A stretch of 33,608 bases of DNA from Spirochaetota bacterium (GTDB lineage: Bacteria > Spirochaetota > UBA4802 > UBA5550). The notes below the pieces were generated by a model. That model worked only from the letters and a program-made list of their open reading frames with translations. It ran no database searches and was not told where the DNA came from. The DNA lies in NCBI GenBank assembly GCA_022709405.1, contig JAKLIV010000024.1, forward strand, positions 1 through 33,608. The letters run 5' to 3'. Each line of letters starts with the position of its first letter. Position 1 is the stretch's first letter. This document shows positions 8,029-15,969 of this stretch, in pieces. Both the position numbers and the translations under genes were made by a program.

Positions 8029-9207
8029 CTATTGCAGCGGGATGTTGCGCTCGCCAAGCTTGGTGCGGATGGCGTTTATCTGGTTTGAGTTGTTTATGAA
8101 CTTCGAAATGCTCCTCGAAGCGTCGTGCTGCAGATCTATCTCGATGGGCCGGTCGTAGAACTTGACCGAAAGCCTGTTGTCGCTCCTTTCGAACTTGCAG
8201 AAAACCAGGACCTTGGGCCTGAGGGAATCGACGATGCCGAAATCCTTGACCATGGCCAGCTCCTCGGTGTTGAGCTCGAGAATGTCATTGCGTGCGTAGA
8301 AAGACTGGGTGTTGTTCAGCAGGGGTCCCATTCTGTTGATGAACCCGTGCATCAGCCTGTAATCGAAATGCGTCCCGGCCAGGTTGAACAGTATCTTCAA
8401 TGTCTTGGCCGGGCTGATCTCGTCCCTGAAAGGCCTTTTTGTCGTCAGCGCGTCATACACATCGCATATCGCTGCCACTTTCGGCGGAACCGGAAGGTTC
8501 TCGTAGGGCATGTTGTAATATCCCCTGTTGTTGTATTTCTCGTGATGAAAGAGGACAGTCTGCAGGACGATGGGATTGATGCCCTGTATGTTCTTGAGTA
8601 TCTCGTAGCCGAGCTGCGGGTGCCGCTTCATCTTCTGCATGTCGCTGATATTGAATTTCCCGTCCTTGTTCAGGAGCTGGGGATCGATCTTCATCTCGCC
8701 GATATCGAGCAGGAAGGCGCCGATGGTGAAAAACTTGATCTCATCCATGCTGTAGTTGCCGAGCAGCTTCGCAAGCACCGCGGTGAGCACGCCGACATTC
8801 ACCGAGTGCGAGTACAGGTACTCGTCATGCGACTTGAGATCCTTGAGAAGGTGCAGGGCCTCGATTTCGGAATTGTTCAGATCGCCGAGGATCTCCTCGA
8901 TCACGCGCTCGGTTTCCCGGTAGGAAGCCTTGCTGAACTTCTGGGTCTTCGAAACTTCTTCCATTATTTCGCGCGACTTGTTGTACGCGATTTTCATTCT
9001 AAAGGGGGGGATCAGCGTGTTTTTGCCCGAATCCTTGTAGTAGACGATGTTGCCGTATTTCTCCCGTATTTCCTTTATTTTCTGGCTGGTAAGGAGAACG
9101 CGCTCATCGAGAATTCGTTCACCGGTGTCCGACACAAGAGGATATATAAAGCTCCGGTTCGGGGTGAGATAATCAAGGTTTATTTCGACTTTCTTTATCA
9201 CTGCCAT
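8029..9207 (-). CDS. HD-GYP-like domain protein with degenerate metal site
   Basis: This 392-residue protein has a roughly 100-residue N-terminal domain with no recognised family, an HD-GYP-like domain (about 110-290) and a C-terminal beta-rich tail. HD-GYP proteins hydrolyse cyclic di-GMP. The skeleton is clear: His134 in YSHSVNVG, His196 in RHPQLG, His221-His222-Glu223 and DVYDALTTKRPFR. However, the eponymous HD pair is Leu167-Asp168 (LLDIGE for HDIGK) and GYP is GYY (229-231). It probably lost or changed catalysis and may act as a c-di-GMP receptor or scaffold. The convergent SDR stop is 17 bases away. No membrane segment is seen. Confidence 0.85.
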   Translation of the reverse strand: MAVIKKVEINLDYLTPNRSFIYPLVSDTGERILDERVLLTSQKIKEIREKYGNIVYYKDSGKNTLIPPFRMKIAYNKSREIMEEVSKTQKFSKASYRETERVIEEILGDLNNSEIEALHLLKDLKSHDEYLYSHSVNVGVLTAVLAKLLGNYSMDEIKFFTIGAFLLDIGEMKIDPQLLNKDGKFNISDMQKMKRHPQLGYEILKNIQGINPIVLQTVLFHHEKYNNRGYYNMPYENLPVPPKVAAICDVYDALTTKRPFRDEISPAKTLKILFNLAGTHFDYRLMHGFINRMGPLLNNTQSFYARNDILELNTEELAMVKDFGIVDSLRPKVLVFCKFERSDNRLSVKFYDRPIEIDLQHDASRSISKFINNSNQINAIRTKLGERNIPLQ

Positions 9208-9252
9208 CGGATTTCCACGGCATTTACCGCTTCGTTTAGCGGAACATGCTCT

Positions 9253-9258
9253 ATTATA
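9253..9258 (-). promoter_or_regulatory. Candidate -10 element for the HD-GYP-like gene
   Basis: A perfect TATAAT on the minus strand lies in the 76-base gap between bpt and the HD-GYP-like gene, 45 bases before the ATG. No good -35 is seen at 16-18 bases, so the element is only suggestive. Confidence 0.3.
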
Positions 9259-9283
9259 GACATTTTTCAGATAAAGACATTAA

Positions 9284-10000
9284 TTACAAGAATTTTTTAT
9301 CATCCCCCTTTTCAATCCTGCTCCACTGCATGGACGACCAGTCATATCTCTCATGGGGATAAAAAGCGTTTTTATACGACATGCTCCCGTTTTCCCTGAT
9401 CCAGTATCCCAGATAATAATAATCGAGCCCCTGGGAACGGGCGTAATCGATTTCGGATATGACGCTGAACGTTCCCGGACGCAGGTAGTCATACTGCGTG
9501 TCGAATACGAAATACACGCTGCTGAGCGAATTTTCGCCCCGATCGAGAAATCCCACTGCAATGAGTTTATCGCCGAGGTAGTATTCGGACTGCAGTGTCG
9601 GGCAGGACTGTGTGTAGAAGTTCATGATGAATTCCTGCATATCGGCCTCTTTGCCGAACCGGTTGAGGGAATGGTCCCTGTATATTTCGAATGCCCTCTG
9701 GCTGTACTTCAGGGGCCCCACCTGGAAGGTCAAAACCTCTCCCCCGCGGGCGATCCTGCGCTGGCTCTTCGATTTGCTGAATTCGCGCGTAAGCACCCGG
9801 AGCGGTATGCATTTGCCGCAGCCCGGACAATTCGGCCTGAAAAAATACGCGCCAAACTTCCTCCATCCCTGTTCAAGAAGACGGCACAGTTCCTCCCCGG
9901 TGACATCGAGAGCGAAAAAATATTCATACCTGCATTTCCGGCTCTCCAGGTAGGGACAGTCATGGGTGTCGCTGAAAAAAGGCTCCTGAAGTAAAATCAT
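9284..10000 (-). CDS. bpt: Bpt, aspartate/glutamate leucyltransferase
   Basis: A 238-residue enzyme that transfers Leu from Leu-tRNA to N-terminal Asp or Glu, producing destabilising N-termini recognised by ClpS/ClpA. The N-terminal part has CPYLESRKCRYEYFFA and the Cys-rich FFRPNCPGCGKCIPLRV, as in the ATE1/Bpt N-domain. The C-terminal GNAT-like half carries YYLGDKLIAVGFLDRGENSLSSVYFVFD and YYYLGYWIRENGSMSYKNAFYPHE. Length and motifs match bacterial Bpt (R-transferase family). It is divergent from the Mla-type ATPase gene. A G-rich stretch precedes the ATG. ClpS and ClpA, its downstream partners, lie about 4 kb away. Confidence 0.93.
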   Translation of the reverse strand: MILLQEPFFSDTHDCPYLESRKCRYEYFFALDVTGEELCRLLEQGWRKFGAYFFRPNCPGCGKCIPLRVLTREFSKSKSQRRIARGGEVLTFQVGPLKYSQRAFEIYRDHSLNRFGKEADMQEFIMNFYTQSCPTLQSEYYLGDKLIAVGFLDRGENSLSSVYFVFDTQYDYLRPGTFSVISEIDYARSQGLDYYYLGYWIRENGSMSYKNAFYPHERYDWSSMQWSRIEKGDDKKFL

Positions 10001-10010
10001 CCCCCCGCCC

Positions 10011-10036
10011 CTGTAAACCCAAAATTTGATTTACAG
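10011..10036. repeat. Inverted repeat CTGTAAA-N12-TTTACAG in the bpt/ABC-ATPase gap
   Basis: Perfect 7-base arms (10011-10017 and 10030-10036) around a 12-base AT-rich spacer. The right arm covers the -35 hexamer of the ATPase promoter. It looks like an operator that could control both divergent genes; the regulator is unknown. Confidence 0.5.
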
Positions 10037-10057
10037 CAGAAATAATATCTTTAAAAT
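10030..10057 (+). promoter_or_regulatory. Sigma70-type promoter of the ABC-ATPase/amidase operon
   Basis: TTTACA (10030-10035) and TAAAAT (10052-10057) with a 16-base spacer, each 5 of 6 to consensus. The ATG at 10115 is 57 bases downstream. The -35 coincides with one arm of an inverted repeat. Confidence 0.5.
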
Positions 10058-10114
10058 AACATGGGCACCGGTAATTTTAAAGCAATAAATTACCGTTTTT
10101 GTCCCGGGGCGTCA

Positions 10115-10867
10115 ATGGATAAAAAAATCGAAATCAGAAACCTCAATAAATCTTTCGGTGAAAAAAAAGTGCTTCAGGGAATAGACCTTGATGTGTACCG
10201 GAGCGAGGTCCTGTGCATAATCGGAAAAAGCGGCTCCGGAAAATCGGTCATCATGAAGCACCTCGTGGGAATCATCGAGCCGGACAGCGGCGAAATAATA
10301 GTCGACGGCGTCAGTTTCACCGGAGCCGACGAAGCCGCCAGGGAATCCATCACGAAAAAATACGGCATACTCTTTCAGGGGGCGGCCCTGTTCGATTCGA
10401 TGAACATATACGACAATGTGGCGTTCGGCATGAGGAGAAAGGGCGTACCCGAGGACGAAATAGCGCGCGCGGTGCCCGAGATGCTGGGACAGGTCGGTCT
10501 TAAAGACATCGAGGAAAAAAAACCGTCTGAGCTTTCAGGGGGGATGCAGAAACGCGCTGGGCTCGCCAGGTCGATCGCCATAAGGCCCGAAATCATGATC
10601 TACGACGAGCCGACGACCGGCGTCGACCCCATAACGGGCGGGGCCGTCGACAGGCTCATCCTCGAAATGCGCGACACCTACGGAATCACCTCGATCGTCG
10701 TCACCCATGACATGAACTCGGCCTACCGGACCGCCGACAGGATAGCCATGCTCCATCAGGGTAAAATCATCTTCACCGGCACGCCGGAAGAAATCAAGCA
10801 ATATGACAACGAAGTAGTCCGGCAATTCGTCGAAGGGAGGGCTCATGGTCCGATATCCATTGATTAG
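10115..10867 (+). CDS. Mla/Mkl-type ABC transporter ATP-binding protein (MlaF-like)
   Basis: A 250-residue ATPase from ATG 10115; an in-frame extension to 10061 overlaps the promoter and is unlikely. Walker A is GKSGSGKS, the Q-loop FQGAALFDS, the signature LSGGMQKRAGLARSIA, Walker B IMIYDEPTTGVDP, and the switch His is in VTHDM. VALFDS-like sequence after the Q-loop, SGGM and the TGVDP ending fit the MlaF/TTG2A group, which moves phospholipids between the inner and outer membrane with an MlaE permease and an MCE-domain MlaD. Neither partner is in the window. It overlaps the lipoprotein amidase gene by 23 bases, so the two are coupled. FtsE-like or other export ATPases are less likely. Confidence 0.82.
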   Translation: MDKKIEIRNLNKSFGEKKVLQGIDLDVYRSEVLCIIGKSGSGKSVIMKHLVGIIEPDSGEIIVDGVSFTGADEAARESITKKYGILFQGAALFDSMNIYDNVAFGMRRKGVPEDEIARAVPEMLGQVGLKDIEEKKPSELSGGMQKRAGLARSIAIRPEIMIYDEPTTGVDPITGGAVDRLILEMRDTYGITSIVVTHDMNSAYRTADRIAMLHQGKIIFTGTPEEIKQYDNEVVRQFVEGRAHGPISID

Positions 10868-12293
10868 AACAATCCTGGCCGGTGCGGTGCTGGCGGCGGG
10901 CGCTTCGCTTTTTTCCGGATGCGGCGGATACGAGTATGCCGGGCCGATCAGCCTCGACAGGCATCCATGGCTGAAAGGGAAAAAAATCTTCATCGACCCC
11001 GGACACGGCGGCGCCGGCGGCACGGACCTTTTCAGGCAGGGCCCGAACGGGATCACCGAGGAAGAGGCGAACCTCAAGGTCGGCGTCATTCTTGAACACA
11101 TGCTCAAAAAGACCGGCGCGACCGTAGCCATGACGCGCACCCGGGACAAAGACGTCCCTCTTGACGAAAGGATTTCCATGGCACACGAATTCGGCCCCGA
11201 CGTCCTCGTCAGCATCCATCACAACGGTTCGGCCAGGAGGGCCGACGGCGTCAATTATCCCTCGGTGCTCATCTGGGGATCAAGGGAGGTCAAGCCCGAG
11301 AGCTATGACCTGGCCTCGATACTCCTCGAAGAATTCCATAAAATAATGGATGAACGGGGGAGCGTGATATCGGACCATGCGGTTTTCCATGAAACCGGGA
11401 CCAGGATACTGAACCGCACCTCGCAGCTGTGCCCCGGGGTCCTCGGCGAGGGAGGTTTTTTCTCAGACGAAAAGCACGCCCTAAGGCTCGCAGACGCACA
11501 GTACCTCGAAAGCGAGGCCGGGGCATACTTCACCGCGCTGTCCCGGTATTTTCAATGGGGCGTACCCGATGCCGAGGTCATGTTCTCATGCCCGATGAGA
11601 AGGGCCGGACTGCTGTCGAACGAAATCAGCGACACGAAACCAGGAATTACGATCCGCGTCATGAGCGGCAATGAATATCCCGGAATCAAGGAAGAGACGT
11701 TAAAGGTCACACTGGACGGCGTTTCGGTCGGATTCAAAAAAATCGCAGACGACATGTTCCTCCTGAAATACGGGGACGAACTGTATCCCGGCGGGCATTC
11801 GATCAGATTTTCGTTCAGAAACCAGCGTGGCCAGAGCAGCATGATACTCAGGGCCCCCTTCACGGTATCGATCGGGGCCGGAGACCGGGACAGGCTGGTC
11901 GCCGAGGGACGCAGACTTGTCGGGCGCAAAAAAACCGCGAGGAAAGGGCTCCACATGCTCCTCTCGGCGCTTTCGATGAGCCAGACCGATCCCGAGGCGG
12001 GAAAAATCGTTTCGCCGATCGTTTCGGGCTTCAGGGCCATCGGGGACACGGCGAGCGCATCCTATTATGAACAGGCCCTTGTTCATTTTTATCCGGACAG
12101 CGTCGAGGCGAAAAAAATCCGCACCAGGGTGCTTGGCCGCAGCGGCTGCCGGTTTCCTGGAGACTTCAACGGAAGAATCGTGAAGATAAAGGCCGATAAG
12201 GCCGTTTCAGACAAGGAGAGAAATACCCCGGGAAATGCGTTTCAGCGGATAAAAAAATTTTTTAATGGACATAAACCCGGACAGGCGCAATAA
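10845..12293 (+). CDS. Lipoprotein N-acetylmuramoyl-L-alanine amidase (Amidase_3)
   Basis: A 482-residue secreted enzyme that cleaves the amide bond between MurNAc and the peptide stem. A signal with lipobox LFSGC (Cys26) anchors it as a lipoprotein. The Amidase_3 domain (about 45-245) has DPGHGG with zinc ligand His54, the EEEAN segment (Glu74), SIHHN with His125/His126, and the catalytic GEGGF. The rest, about 235 residues, has an Ig-like beta-rich part (about 265-345) then a helical part, without a clear SPOR or AMIN domain. GGAGGG precedes the ATG, which lies inside the ATPase gene. Lipid anchoring rather than free periplasmic export is unusual for AmiC-type enzymes. Confidence 0.87.
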   Translation: MVRYPLIRTILAGAVLAAGASLFSGCGGYEYAGPISLDRHPWLKGKKIFIDPGHGGAGGTDLFRQGPNGITEEEANLKVGVILEHMLKKTGATVAMTRTRDKDVPLDERISMAHEFGPDVLVSIHHNGSARRADGVNYPSVLIWGSREVKPESYDLASILLEEFHKIMDERGSVISDHAVFHETGTRILNRTSQLCPGVLGEGGFFSDEKHALRLADAQYLESEAGAYFTALSRYFQWGVPDAEVMFSCPMRRAGLLSNEISDTKPGITIRVMSGNEYPGIKEETLKVTLDGVSVGFKKIADDMFLLKYGDELYPGGHSIRFSFRNQRGQSSMILRAPFTVSIGAGDRDRLVAEGRRLVGRKKTARKGLHMLLSALSMSQTDPEAGKIVSPIVSGFRAIGDTASASYYEQALVHFYPDSVEAKKIRTRVLGRSGCRFPGDFNGRIVKIKADKAVSDKERNTPGNAFQRIKKFFNGHKPGQAQ

Positions 12294-12350
12294 TAACGAT
12301 AGTTCCTGCCGGGCGGGAAACGGCAAAGTCTAACATAGAAGAGGTGGGCC

Positions 12351-13283
12351 ATGTCTTCATACACGCACAACACCGGGACATTTATCGGAAGCTCGAACAA
12401 CGAGCTCTTTTTCCAGAAATGGGAGACCGATTCTGCGAAACTGAAGCTTGTGATCGTGCACGGTCTTGGTGAGCATTCAGGCAGATATGGGAACATCATT
12501 AAAAAGCTCGACGGCAGGAAAGTATCAATATATTCCTACGATCACCGCGGGCACGGCAGGTCGGCCGGAAAACGCGGCCATATAGACTCCTTCGCCGATT
12601 ACATAAACGACCTCAATATATTCATCGACCATGTCAGGCTCCAGGACGACAGCCTTCCCATCGTGCTCATGGGACACAGCCTCGGCGGCCTCATCGCCAT
12701 GAGATACGCGCTGGAATACCCCGGGAAGTTTTCAGCCCTGGTTCTTTCATCGGCAGCGCTCGTACCGGCAGTCAACGTTCCGGAATGGCAGAAAAAAATG
12801 GGCGAGGTATTCAATGTCATTTATCCCTCGCTGCTTCAGTCAAACAATCTCAACGCAAGGGACATATCGCACGACGAGGACGTGGTTAAGGCGTACATGA
12901 AGGACCCGATGGTGCACGACCGCGTTTCGATCAGGTTTTTCTTCGAGATCATGAAGACCAAGGATGAATGCCTCGGCAGGGCGCAGGAGCTCTCGATGCC
13001 CCTGCTCGTCTTCCACGGCACCGGCGACAGGATCGTTTCATACACCGGAAGCCAGCGCATATTTGAAAGCGCTTCCTCAAGAGACAAAAAAATATTTCTC
13101 TTCGACGGCATGTTTCATGAGACCATGAACGAGACCAACAAGGACGATGTGCTGGGCAAGGTGACGCACTGGATTCTCGATCGAGCCGCGAAAAAAACGA
13201 CCGGACCCAAAAAGGCCGCGTCCGGGAAAAAATCGGTGAAAGTCAAAACATCCGCGGCAAAGAAGAAAACCGGAAAAAAATAA
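12351..13283 (+). CDS. Alpha/beta hydrolase, monoacylglycerol lipase-like, with Lys-rich tail
   Basis: A 310-residue serine hydrolase of the Hydrolase_4 / monoacylglycerol lipase type. The oxyanion HGLGEHSGRYG, YDHRGHGRSAGKRGH and nucleophile elbow GHSLGG (Ser110) are canonical. Acid and base are in HGTGDRIVS and FDGMFHETMNE. The last 30 residues (about 281-310) are almost only Lys, Ala, Thr, Ser and Gly, like a histone H1 tail, and would bind nucleic acid, lipid head groups or acidic partners. GAGGTG lies before the ATG. It is probably in the same transcript as the amidase, 57 bases upstream. It likely cleaves monoacylglycerol or lysophospholipid in the cytoplasm; substrate not proven. Confidence 0.85.
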   Translation: MSSYTHNTGTFIGSSNNELFFQKWETDSAKLKLVIVHGLGEHSGRYGNIIKKLDGRKVSIYSYDHRGHGRSAGKRGHIDSFADYINDLNIFIDHVRLQDDSLPIVLMGHSLGGLIAMRYALEYPGKFSALVLSSAALVPAVNVPEWQKKMGEVFNVIYPSLLQSNNLNARDISHDEDVVKAYMKDPMVHDRVSIRFFFEIMKTKDECLGRAQELSMPLLVFHGTGDRIVSYTGSQRIFESASSRDKKIFLFDGMFHETMNETNKDDVLGKVTHWILDRAAKKTTGPKKAASGKKSVKVKTSAAKKKTGKK

Positions 13284-13306
13284 TCATCCGTTAAACCGGG
13301 GTTTCC

Positions 13307-14146
13307 ATGACCGATTTCATCATCACAGCCGCGATATCCCTTTATTTGCTGACGGCATTTTTCTGCGCGGCTTCGATCATTTCCGACCGAAATATCAACT
13401 ACCATCTCGCCAGAGCGGGATTCATGCTCGCCGCTGTTTCCATCATCGCCCTCGGGGCGGTCAAAATTCACCCGATATCGCAGCAGACTTTCTTCACCCT
13501 TGCAACTTCAATCTGGGGATATTTTTATCTGCTCTCGCTCATACTTACTGTCATCGGCGGCTACCTCTATTTTTCCAGATGGAACAGGCAGTGGAAATCA
13601 TTCATGGCGCTGGCATCCCTGTTCGTCGGAATCATTCTGCTGATTTCGCTGCCGTTCATCGATTCAACGCGAAGATTCACGACCCAAACGACCAGCACGC
13701 TCCTTCCCCTTCATATTTTCCTGAGCATACTCGGGCAGCTGCTGTTCTTTTTCAGCTTCGCCGGATCGGTCCTGTACCTCATTATGGAGCGCAATCTTAA
13801 AAAAAAGAGATTCATGTCCATTTCAGACAGGCTGCCGAACCTCGAATCGATAGAAAAGTTCAACCGCTGGGTCACCATCAGATCCTTTTTCCTTCTGACG
13901 CTGGGCCTCGCGATCGGCATAATCATGCAATTGATCAGCTTTAAAAAAATATTTCTCGGAACCGCCAAAGAGGTTCATATTTATTTCTCATGGGCCGTGA
14001 TACTCGGCATGTCGGTCCTCAGAAGCAGGAGCAGCATGAGCTCCCACAGGATCAGCCTGATCAACATATTCTTTTTTTTCTGGGTTATGTTCCTTTTCAT
14101 CTTCACCAATGTCTTCATTCTGAAGGGATTTCACAGCTTTCAGTAG
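13307..14146 (+). CDS. CcsA/HemX-like multi-pass membrane protein
   Basis: A 279-residue protein with about eight hydrophobic segments spread along its length. The middle LLPLHIFLSILGQLLFFFSFAGSVLYLIMERNLKKKR, the RLPNLESIEKFNRW loop and the following SFFLLTLGLAIGIIMQ segment match the cytochrome c assembly (CcsA) / HemX family. HemX and CcsA act in haem maturation or haem delivery to c-type cytochromes. The WWD haem-handling motif is not present, which favours HemX over CcsA. No other haem genes lie nearby. It follows the hydrolase by 23 bases, so the two probably share a transcript. Function remains inferred. Confidence 0.65.
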   Translation: MTDFIITAAISLYLLTAFFCAASIISDRNINYHLARAGFMLAAVSIIALGAVKIHPISQQTFFTLATSIWGYFYLLSLILTVIGGYLYFSRWNRQWKSFMALASLFVGIILLISLPFIDSTRRFTTQTTSTLLPLHIFLSILGQLLFFFSFAGSVLYLIMERNLKKKRFMSISDRLPNLESIEKFNRWVTIRSFFLLTLGLAIGIIMQLISFKKIFLGTAKEVHIYFSWAVILGMSVLRSRSSMSSHRISLINIFFFFWVMFLFIFTNVFILKGFHSFQ

Positions 14147-14156
14147 GCACGAAGCC

Positions 14157-14175
14157 GCGCCGTCTTTAGCGGCGC
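14157..14175 (+). terminator. Weak terminator-like hairpin after the HemX-like gene
   Basis: A 6-base stem GCGCCG/CGGCGC with a 7-base loop sits 10 bases after the stop codon and is followed only by TTT. The short T-run makes intrinsic termination uncertain. Confidence 0.35.
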
Positions 14176-14195
14176 TTTAGTCGCCGCAGCCGAAA

Positions 14196-14213
14196 TTTAA
14201 CATCAGCGTAATA
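14196..14213 (+). promoter_or_regulatory. Weak copy of the nitrogen-region palindrome upstream of first amtB
   Basis: TTTAACATCAGCGTAATA matches the best palindrome of the region (26933-26950) at 11 of 18 positions. It is 181 bases before the amtB start, a distance compatible with an enhancer site. Weak on its own. Confidence 0.3.
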
Positions 14214-14292
14214 ATTCGCATGCTTCCTGTTATGCTATTGTTACGGCCCGGTAAAATCAGGCCAGCCCGGAGGGATTTTCATCCGGCCCGCA

Positions 14293-14319
14293 TTGACAAA
14301 CGGGCATCTCCCGAATAAT
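14293..14319 (+). promoter_or_regulatory. Candidate sigma70 promoter of first amtB-glnK
   Basis: A perfect TTGACA (14293-14298) with AATAAT (14314-14319) at a short 15-base spacing; a 17-base spacing would give the poorer TAATGT. No GG-N10-GC sigma54 element was found between 14240 and 14393. Confidence 0.4.
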
Positions 14320-14393
14320 GTCGTTTCATGTTCAGCAACGGGTCCGGCGCACCGCCGTGATCTAACAACTCCCTGAACATCATGGAGGCAAAC

Positions 14394-15611
14394 ATGATAG
14401 ACAAATCTGATACCGCATTCATGATCATCGCGACCGCGCTGGTCATGATCATGACGCCAACCCTGGCGTTTTTTTACGGGGGGCTCGTTAAAAAGAAAAA
14501 CGTCCTTTCAATCCTGATGCAGACGATGGTGATCCTCTCGGTCATTTCGATCCAGTGGGTCCTTTTCGGATACAGTCTCGCATTCGGGCCCGATATCAAA
14601 GGGATCATCGGGGCGTTGAATTTCGCCGGGCTCAGGGGAGTGGAAACCCAGCCCCTGCCGGGGCAGACGATCCCGCACATGCTTTTCATGTCGTTCCAGA
14701 TGATGTTCGCGATCATCACGCCTGCGCTCATCATCGGCAGCTTCGCCGAGCGGATAAAATTTTCCGGGTTCCTGATTTTCATACTGCTCTGGTCGACGCT
14801 CGTCTATGACCCCATGGCGCACTGGGTCTGGGCAAAGGGCGGATGGCTCGCGGGACTGGGCGCCCTTGACTTCGCAGGCGGCACCGTCATCCATATAACC
14901 GCTGGAATCTCGGCCCTTGTCATGGCTCTCATGCTCGGAAAGCGATGCTCGATGCACGAAGGCCATTCCCCGCACAACCTTCCGATATCGGTTCTCGGCG
15001 CCGGTTTTCTCTGGTTTGGATGGTTCGGGTTCAACAGCGGCAGCGCGCTCGGAATCAACGACCAGGCGATGTACGCGTTTATAAACACCAACACCGCTGC
15101 GGCAGCAGCGGCAATAATGTGGATGGTGCTTGACTGGAAGCTGAATAAAATTCCTACTGTACTCGGGATAATAACAGGGCTTGTCGCCGGCCTGGTCGCG
15201 ATCACCCCTGCCGCGGGGTTCGTAAGCCCGCTTTCATCGATCGCTATCGGCGCAATGGGAAGCGTGTTCGGCTTCATCTTCGTGACCTATGTGAAGAAAA
15301 AGTTCGGATACGACGACTCCCTCGACGTTTTCGGGGTCCACGGCATTGCCGGGATAGTCGGCGCCCTTGGGACCGGAATCTTCGCCGACGCGTCAATCGG
15401 CGGGACCGACGGCCTGATCTACGGGAATCCGCGGCAGCTGCTCATACAGATGCTGTCGGTACTGGTTGCGATCGGGATTTCGGCCATCGGAACATATGTC
15501 ATTTTCAAGCTCGTCGACCTCCTTACCGGTCTGCGGGTCGACAAACGCGAGGAGGCCCTGGGCCTCGACCTGAGCCAGCACCATGAAGCGGGCTACACAT
15601 TGATAGACTGA
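14394..15611 (+). CDS. amtB: Ammonium transporter AmtB (first copy)
   Basis: A 405-residue channel with the eleven-helix Amt fold. Asp159 in LDFAGG, His167 in TVIHITAG and His316 in VFGVHGIAG align with the conserved Asp160, His168 and His318 of E. coli AmtB. I place the start at ATG 14394, because GGAGG ends five bases before it, while ATG 14382 has no ribosome-binding site. The protein has no cleavable signal, unlike the second copy. It is followed after 10 bases by a PII gene, the usual amtB-glnK pairing in which PII blocks the channel when nitrogen is plentiful. It is clearly divergent from the second AmtB, so not a recent duplicate. Confidence 0.94.
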   Translation: MIDKSDTAFMIIATALVMIMTPTLAFFYGGLVKKKNVLSILMQTMVILSVISIQWVLFGYSLAFGPDIKGIIGALNFAGLRGVETQPLPGQTIPHMLFMSFQMMFAIITPALIIGSFAERIKFSGFLIFILLWSTLVYDPMAHWVWAKGGWLAGLGALDFAGGTVIHITAGISALVMALMLGKRCSMHEGHSPHNLPISVLGAGFLWFGWFGFNSGSALGINDQAMYAFINTNTAAAAAAIMWMVLDWKLNKIPTVLGIITGLVAGLVAITPAAGFVSPLSSIAIGAMGSVFGFIFVTYVKKKFGYDDSLDVFGVHGIAGIVGALGTGIFADASIGGTDGLIYGNPRQLLIQMLSVLVAIGISAIGTYVIFKLVDLLTGLRVDKREEALGLDLSQHHEAGYTLID

Positions 15612-15621
15612 GGAGGATGTC

Positions 15622-15963
15622 ATGAAATATGTTATTGCGATAATTAACCCACACCGCCTTGATGAAGTCAAGATTGAGCTGGAAAAGGAAGAAGTCCATC
15701 TCATGACGGTAAGCGAAGTGCTGGGGTGCGGGAGGCAGAAAGGAGTCACCGAGGTCTACCGCGGCGTCAAGGAAGTCGGCAACCTCCTGCACAAGGTTAA
15801 GCTGGAAATCGCCGTCAACGACGAATTTTTACAGAGGACCATCGACGCAATCATCAAGGGGGCCCGTGAAGAAAAAATCGGAGACGGGAAAATTTTCATC
15901 CTCGACCTGAAAGACTGCGTTAGGATACGGACCGGAGAAAGAGGCACCGAGGCCATAGGATAG
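15622..15963 (+). CDS. glnK: PII signal protein GlnK (first copy), lacking Tyr51
   Basis: A 113-residue PII protein that binds ATP/ADP and 2-oxoglutarate and controls AmtB. The family pattern is complete: GCGRQKG with Gln39, VYRG, Lys58, [17 protein letters not shown] and the RIRTGERG C-terminus. Residue 51 at the T-loop tip is Glu, not the Tyr uridylylated by GlnD, and residue 49 is Val rather than a phosphorylatable Ser. Residue 9 is Asn instead of Lys/Arg. Control is therefore probably by effector binding alone. GGAGGA precedes the ATG. The stop is six bases from the convergent GGDEF-like gene. Confidence 0.95.
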   Translation: MKYVIAIINPHRLDEVKIELEKEEVHLMTVSEVLGCGRQKGVTEVYRGVKEVGNLLHKVKLEIAVNDEFLQRTIDAIIKGAREEKIGDGKIFILDLKDCVRIRTGERGTEAIG

Positions 15964-15969
15964 GAGGAA

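Noticed and set aside
10061-10114. N-terminal extension of the ABC ATPase
   Set aside because: It overlaps the candidate start region and adds residues not seen in the family; the ATG at 10115 fits the usual beginning of the domain.
14382-14394. Earlier ATG for the first amtB
   Set aside because: It lacks a ribosome-binding site, whereas its own codons provide the GGAGG for ATG 14394.
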